Below, in pieces: positions 6,038 through 8,400 of a stretch of DNA of 8,400 nucleotides. The stretch is taken from positions 1 through 8,400 of the forward strand of contig JBHELD010000052.1 in the NCBI GenBank assembly GCA_046263255.1, written 5' to 3'. Position numbers and translations under genes: made by a program. Under the pieces are notes generated by a model. The model saw nothing but the letters and a program-made list of their open reading frames with translations, had not been told where the DNA came from and made no database searches. The stretch is from JALZEG01 sp046263255 (GTDB lineage Bacteria > Actinomycetota > CADDZG01 > WHSQ01). Within the stretch, counting starts at the first letter, position 1. The number at the start of each line of letters is the position of its first letter.

Positions 6038-7054
6038 GTGGACCCGGAACAGATCTATCAGGAAGTGCTTTCCGAGGAGCAGGCGAAGGGGAGCGCCTCT
6101 GCCATCGCCGAGGGCCGCGCCAAGGCGGCGCGGCAGCGGGCGGTGCACGGTTCGCCGCATCCGAAGGAGCCGCGCTGGTGGCCGGGCGCGCAGCCGCAGT
6201 TCGAGGGCGGTGACGGTGCCGCGCCCGCAGAGGAGGCCGCGCCCGCAGAGGAGGCCGCGCCCGAGCGCGAGCCGGAGCCCGTCGCCGAGACGCCGCCCGA
6301 CGCGGGCGACGCGGCTCAGTCGGAGCGTCCCGAGGTTGCGGCCCCCGCTCCCGCAGCCGCCACCGAGGCCGCGCAGCAGGCTGCGCCCGAACGGGCGGCC
6401 GCCCCCGCGGCCGCCGCGGTCGCGACCGCGCCCGAAGCAGCGCCGTCGGTCCAGCGCCCGGCGGGAGTGACGCACGGGACCGACACCGGGACCAGGCTTC
6501 GTCCCGAGGACGCGGTCGGCACCGACGCGCAGTTCGACGCGCAGAAGGCGCTGGCAGAGCGGCGGCGCCTGATCGACGAGCTGGTCGCGACCGGGGTTCC
6601 CGCCGCCACCGCCGAGCAGACGGGTCGGCCGAAGGCGCCCCTGCTCCTTCTCGCCTACATCCTGATCCCGCTGCTGGCGATCTTCCTGCTCCAGCAGTCC
6701 GCCGACGACGACGCCGAGGCCGGCGGCGGCGCGGGGACGGCGACCGCAGGGGCGGATGGGGAAGGAAGCGGCCCGACCACGGCGATCACCGCGGAGGGCT
6801 CGACGTTCGACATCGACACGATCACGCTCGCCGCGGGCGAGCCGGCGACGCTCGACTTCGAGAACAAGGACGCGGGCGTCCAGCACAACGTCGCGATCTA
6901 CGAGGACGACAGCCTGGCGGGGGAGATCTTCAAGGGCGACCTCGTGACGGGCCCCGACACCATCACGTACGAGTTCGACGCGCCCAAGGCGGGCGAGTAC
7001 TACTTCCGCTGTGACGTCCACCCGGACATGGAGGGGACGGTCGAAGCCGAATAG
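6038..7054 (+). CDS. Single-pass membrane cupredoxin (plastocyanin-like) with long low-complexity N-terminal arm
   Basis: 338 residues from GTG. Order: charged, helical N-terminus (1-36, IYQEVLSEEQAKG and AEGRAKAARQRA); a compact EPRWWPGAQPQF motif (44-55); an Ala/Pro/Glu-rich low-complexity region (about 57-140); a mixed helical stretch (163-187, QKALAERRRLIDELVATG); one membrane segment (201-218); a Gly/Ala/Thr linker; and a C-terminal cupredoxin domain (about 248-338). Type I copper ligands are visible: His283 in QHN, and Cys325, His328 and Met331 in FRCDVHPDM. Basic residues before and acidic residues after the membrane segment predict N-terminus inside, cupredoxin outside, so it is probably an electron carrier at the outer membrane face. 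I do not recognise the N-terminal domain. It lies between genes for prenyl and quinone metabolism, suggesting a respiratory role; its partner is not identifiable here. The cupredoxin call is firm, the function of the arm is unknown. Confidence 0.87.
   Translation: MDPEQIYQEVLSEEQAKGSASAIAEGRAKAARQRAVHGSPHPKEPRWWPGAQPQFEGGDGAAPAEEAAPAEEAAPEREPEPVAETPPDAGDAAQSERPEVAAPAPAAATEAAQQAAPERAAAPAAAAVATAPEAAPSVQRPAGVTHGTDTGTRLRPEDAVGTDAQFDAQKALAERRRLIDELVATGVPAATAEQTGRPKAPLLLLAYILIPLLAIFLLQQSADDDAEAGGGAGTATAGADGEGSGPTTAITAEGSTFDIDTITLAAGEPATLDFENKDAGVQHNVAIYEDDSLAGEIFKGDLVTGPDTITYEFDAPKAGEYYFRCDVHPDMEGTVEAE
6218..6264 (+). repeat. 18-bp in-frame tandem repeat in the cupredoxin gene
   Basis: The unit GCCGCGCCCGCAGAGGAG occurs at 6218-6235 and 6236-6253 with perfect identity, and a third partial copy (11 bases, ending in a divergent base) reaches 6264. 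It encodes Ala-Ala-Pro-Ala-Glu-Glu in the low-complexity arm. Being a multiple of three, copy-number change would lengthen or shorten the arm without a frameshift. Confidence 0.85.
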
Positions 7055-7144
7055 CCGCGACGCGTCCACGCGCGCGCAGCGCTTCTGAACGACCTCGTCC
7101 CGACCGCGAATCTCCGGCGGTTAGGCCGCTCGCCCCTGCGGGGA

Positions 7145-7150
7145 TAGACT
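7145..7150 (+). promoter_or_regulatory. Candidate -10 box for the reductase gene
   Basis: TAGACT (TANNNT, four of six matches to TATAAT) lies in the 182-bp gap between the cupredoxin and the reductase. The expected start of transcription, about 7157-7158, falls at the left edge of the perfect palindrome at 7156-7185. A -35 match is not obvious; TTAGGC at 7121-7126 has plausible spacing but poor similarity. Confidence 0.5.
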
Positions 7151-7155
7151 GGTGG

Positions 7156-7185
7156 GGATGCTTGTGAAAATTTTCACAAGCATCC
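7156..7185. promoter_or_regulatory. Perfect 30-bp palindromic operator, Rex-like (or Crp/Fnr-like)
   Basis: Every base from 7156 to 7170 pairs with 7171 to 7185. The core at 7162-7179, TTGTGAAAATTTTCACAA, matches the Rex operator consensus TTGTGAA-N4-TTCACAA at all specified bases; Rex represses respiratory genes when NAD+ is high relative to NADH need and releases DNA when NADH rises. The same bases also satisfy TGTGA-N6-TCACA, the Crp/Fnr-family form. It lies immediately downstream of the candidate -10 box, over the expected transcript start, which is a repressor position. It is also a conspicuous AT-rich island. The outer arms (GGATGC/GCATCC) extend symmetry beyond either consensus. No regulator gene is in the window. 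Confidence 0.75.
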
Positions 7186-7223
7186 TCGGGCTCCCCGGCC
7201 CCCGCGATCCGGGACGGCAGAAA

Positions 7224-7232
7224 GGGAGGAGG
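7224..7232 (+). promoter_or_regulatory. Shine-Dalgarno site for the reductase gene
   Basis: GGGAGGAGG, the strongest ribosome binding site in the window, lies four bases before GTG 7237 and decides that start. With the candidate -10 box at 7145 it implies a leader of roughly 80 bases that includes the palindrome. Confidence 0.85.
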
Positions 7233-7236
7233 AGAC

Positions 7237-8400
7237 GTGTCGACCGAGGTCGACGTCGCAGTCGTGGGAGGAGGCCCGTCGGGGGCCGCGACCGCCCACT
7301 ACCTTGCCTCCCGCGGCCACTCGGTGCTCGTCTGCGAGAAGAAGAGCTTTCCCCGCGAGAAGACGTGTGGCGACGGTCTGACGCCGCGTGCGGTGAAGGT
7401 CCTCGAGGAGATGGGGCTCGGCGACGAGCTGAGGTCGTGGGAGCGCGTGCAGGGGCTGCGCGTGCACGCCGCGGGGCCGACGCTCGAGCTCGCGTTCCCC
7501 GAGCTCGACGACTTCGAGAGCTTCGGCCTCGTCAAGCCGCGCAGGGAGCTCGACCAGATCGTCCTCGACAACGCCGAGGCCGCGGGGGCGAAGGTCCTCT
7601 ACAAGACGCAGGTCCACGACCCCGTGTTCGACCGCGGCGTCCTGACGGGCTTCGTGGCACGGCGAGGGGGCGATGGCGCCGGCCAGCGCGCCAAAGCAGA
7701 CGGCGACGAGGAGCGCGTGAGCGCGAAGTGGGTCGTGTGCGCGGAGGGCGCCGCGACGAAGTTCGCGCGCTCCCTCGGACGCGAGCGCAAACTCGAATAC
7801 CCGATGGGCCTGGCGATCCGCCAGTACTTCGCGTCGCCGATGCAGCACTCGGGCTGGTTCGAGGCGTACCTCGACGTCCGCTCCGGCGACGACAACCTGC
7901 CCGGGTACGGCTGGGTATTCCCCGTCGGCGACGGGACCGTCAACGCCGGCGTCGGCCTCCTGTCGACGTTCGGAGGATGGCGAGAAGTCAACCTGAACGA
8001 CCTCCAGCGTCGGTTCATCAACAGTCTCCCTCCCGAGTGGGAGGTCAACTTCGACACCGTTTGCTCCAAGGCGCGCGGGGGCCGGCTGTTCATGGGGCAG
8101 AGCGTGTGGCCTCCGCACGGCCCCGGCTTCGTCCTGGTTGGAGACGCCGCCGGGATGATCAATCCGTGTAACGGGGAGGGGATCGCATACGGGTACGAGA
8201 CCGGTCGGATCGCCGGACGTCACATCGACGACGCGCTGCGCAACGGCGCGACCCCGAGCCTCTCGGACTACACCGACGAGCTGCGGACGACGTACGGTCC
8301 CTACTACCGGCTGGGACGCCGGTTCGTGAAGCTGATCGGCTACCCGGCCCTCATGGAAAGGCTCGTGTCCCTCGGGATGCGCAGCAAGACGGTGATGAGC
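7237..8400 (+). CDS. Geranylgeranyl reductase family FAD protein, probably MenJ-like menaquinone reductase; 3' end outside the window
   Basis: 388 residues are visible from GTG 7237, without a stop. Motifs: dinucleotide-binding VVGGGPSG at 9-16 (FAD ADP moiety); FPREKTCGDGLTPRAV at 38-53, the family signature with Cys44; LPGYGWVFP near 217-228; and the second FAD motif LVGDAAGMINPCNGEGI at 300-316. This pattern closely resembles M. tuberculosis MenJ (Rv0561c), which saturates one isoprene unit of menaquinone, and that gene too neighbours a polyprenyl synthase gene. Other members reduce geranylgeranyl groups of chlorophyll or archaeal lipids, so the substrate is inferred from family and neighbourhood. 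A segment near 139-157 (RRGGDGAGQRAKADGDEER) looks like a loop insertion. Expression is probably controlled by the palindromic operator upstream. The last residues visible (RSKTVMS) resemble the MenJ C-terminal region, so only a short piece is likely missing. Confidence 0.92.
   Translation, partial: MSTEVDVAVVGGGPSGAATAHYLASRGHSVLVCEKKSFPREKTCGDGLTPRAVKVLEEMGLGDELRSWERVQGLRVHAAGPTLELAFPELDDFESFGLVKPRRELDQIVLDNAEAAGAKVLYKTQVHDPVFDRGVLTGFVARRGGDGAGQRAKADGDEERVSAKWVVCAEGAATKFARSLGRERKLEYPMGLAIRQYFASPMQHSGWFEAYLDVRSGDDNLPGYGWVFPVGDGTVNAGVGLLSTFGGWREVNLNDLQRRFINSLPPEWEVNFDTVCSKARGGRLFMGQSVWPPHGPGFVLVGDAAGMINPCNGEGIAYGYETGRIAGRHIDDALRNGATPSLSDYTDELRTTYGPYYRLGRRFVKLIGYPALMERLVSLGMRSKTVMS

Noticed and set aside
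5801..7069. 422-codon minus-strand open frame opposite the cupredoxin
   Set aside because: Gly/Arg/Leu-rich shadow sequence; the plus-strand protein has a membrane segment and intact copper ligands.
7133..7143. CCCC-TGC-GGGG mini-hairpin before the TAGACT box
   Set aside because: A four-base stem in GC-rich DNA lying in the promoter spacer; too short to support a separate call.
7156..7185. Palindrome as a rho-independent terminator for the cupredoxin gene
   Set aside because: It has no loop and no T-tract after the stem, lies about 100 bases past the stop codon and directly follows a -10 box; an operator fits better.
7152..8171. Plus-strand open frame of 339 codons overlapping the reductase
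   Set aside because: It is the +1 shadow of the reductase, highly Arg-rich. The first dozen codons alone are kept as a low-interest possible leader peptide.

Overview
The window is very GC-rich DNA. Its gene content points to an Actinomycetota-type bacterium, possibly a deep-branching or uncultured one: heme A synthesis genes, lipoproteins, a menaquinone-reductase-like flavoprotein beside a polyprenyl diphosphate synthase, and several starts that look leaderless with a TANNNT -10 box 6-10 bases upstream. The lineage is an inference from gene content and signal style; there is no rRNA or other taxonomic marker here.

Layout. Positions 1-1679 (minus strand) hold the 5' two-thirds or so of a secreted penicillin-acylase-family Ntn hydrolase that runs off the left edge. 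Positions 1768-3672 (minus) hold ctaA and ctaB, head to tail with no spacer (TGA immediately followed by GTG); they convert heme B to heme O and then heme A for an aa3-type oxidase. A 46-bp divergent gap separates ctaA from a plus-strand lipoprotein (3719-4612) with a beta-sandwich-like N-terminal half and a thioredoxin-like C-terminal half carrying CX4C. That gene converges on a small minus-strand lipoprotein (4609-4935), the two stop codons sharing one CTAG. Only 18 bp further right starts a polyprenyl diphosphate synthase (4954-5964, plus). Then come a single-pass membrane cupredoxin with a long Ala/Pro/Glu-rich N-terminal arm (6038-7054, plus) and a geranylgeranyl-reductase/MenJ-like FAD protein (7237-8400, plus) that runs off the right edge.

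How it fits together. Apart from the acylase and the small lipoprotein, the genes read as a respiratory-chain assembly neighbourhood: heme A maturation, a candidate envelope redoxin, prenyl diphosphate supply (usable for heme O and for menaquinone side chains), a blue-copper electron carrier, and a reductase likely to saturate menaquinone's isoprenoid tail. The structural oxidase genes are not in the window.

The most striking non-coding signal is a perfect 30-bp palindrome at 7156-7185, just downstream of a candidate -10 box and upstream of the reductase. Its core, TTGTGAA-AATT-TTCACAA, matches the Rex (NADH/NAD+ sensor) operator and, with different spacing bookkeeping, the Crp/Fnr-type TGTGA-N6-TCACA site. 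I see no CRISPR array, tRNA, rRNA, insertion sequence or phage gene, and no gene-free stretch above 300 bases (the longest gap is 7055-7236). I do not see convincing evidence of a wholly undescribed system; the best leads are the operator, the compact back-to-back leaderless promoters and the two unusual redox proteins.
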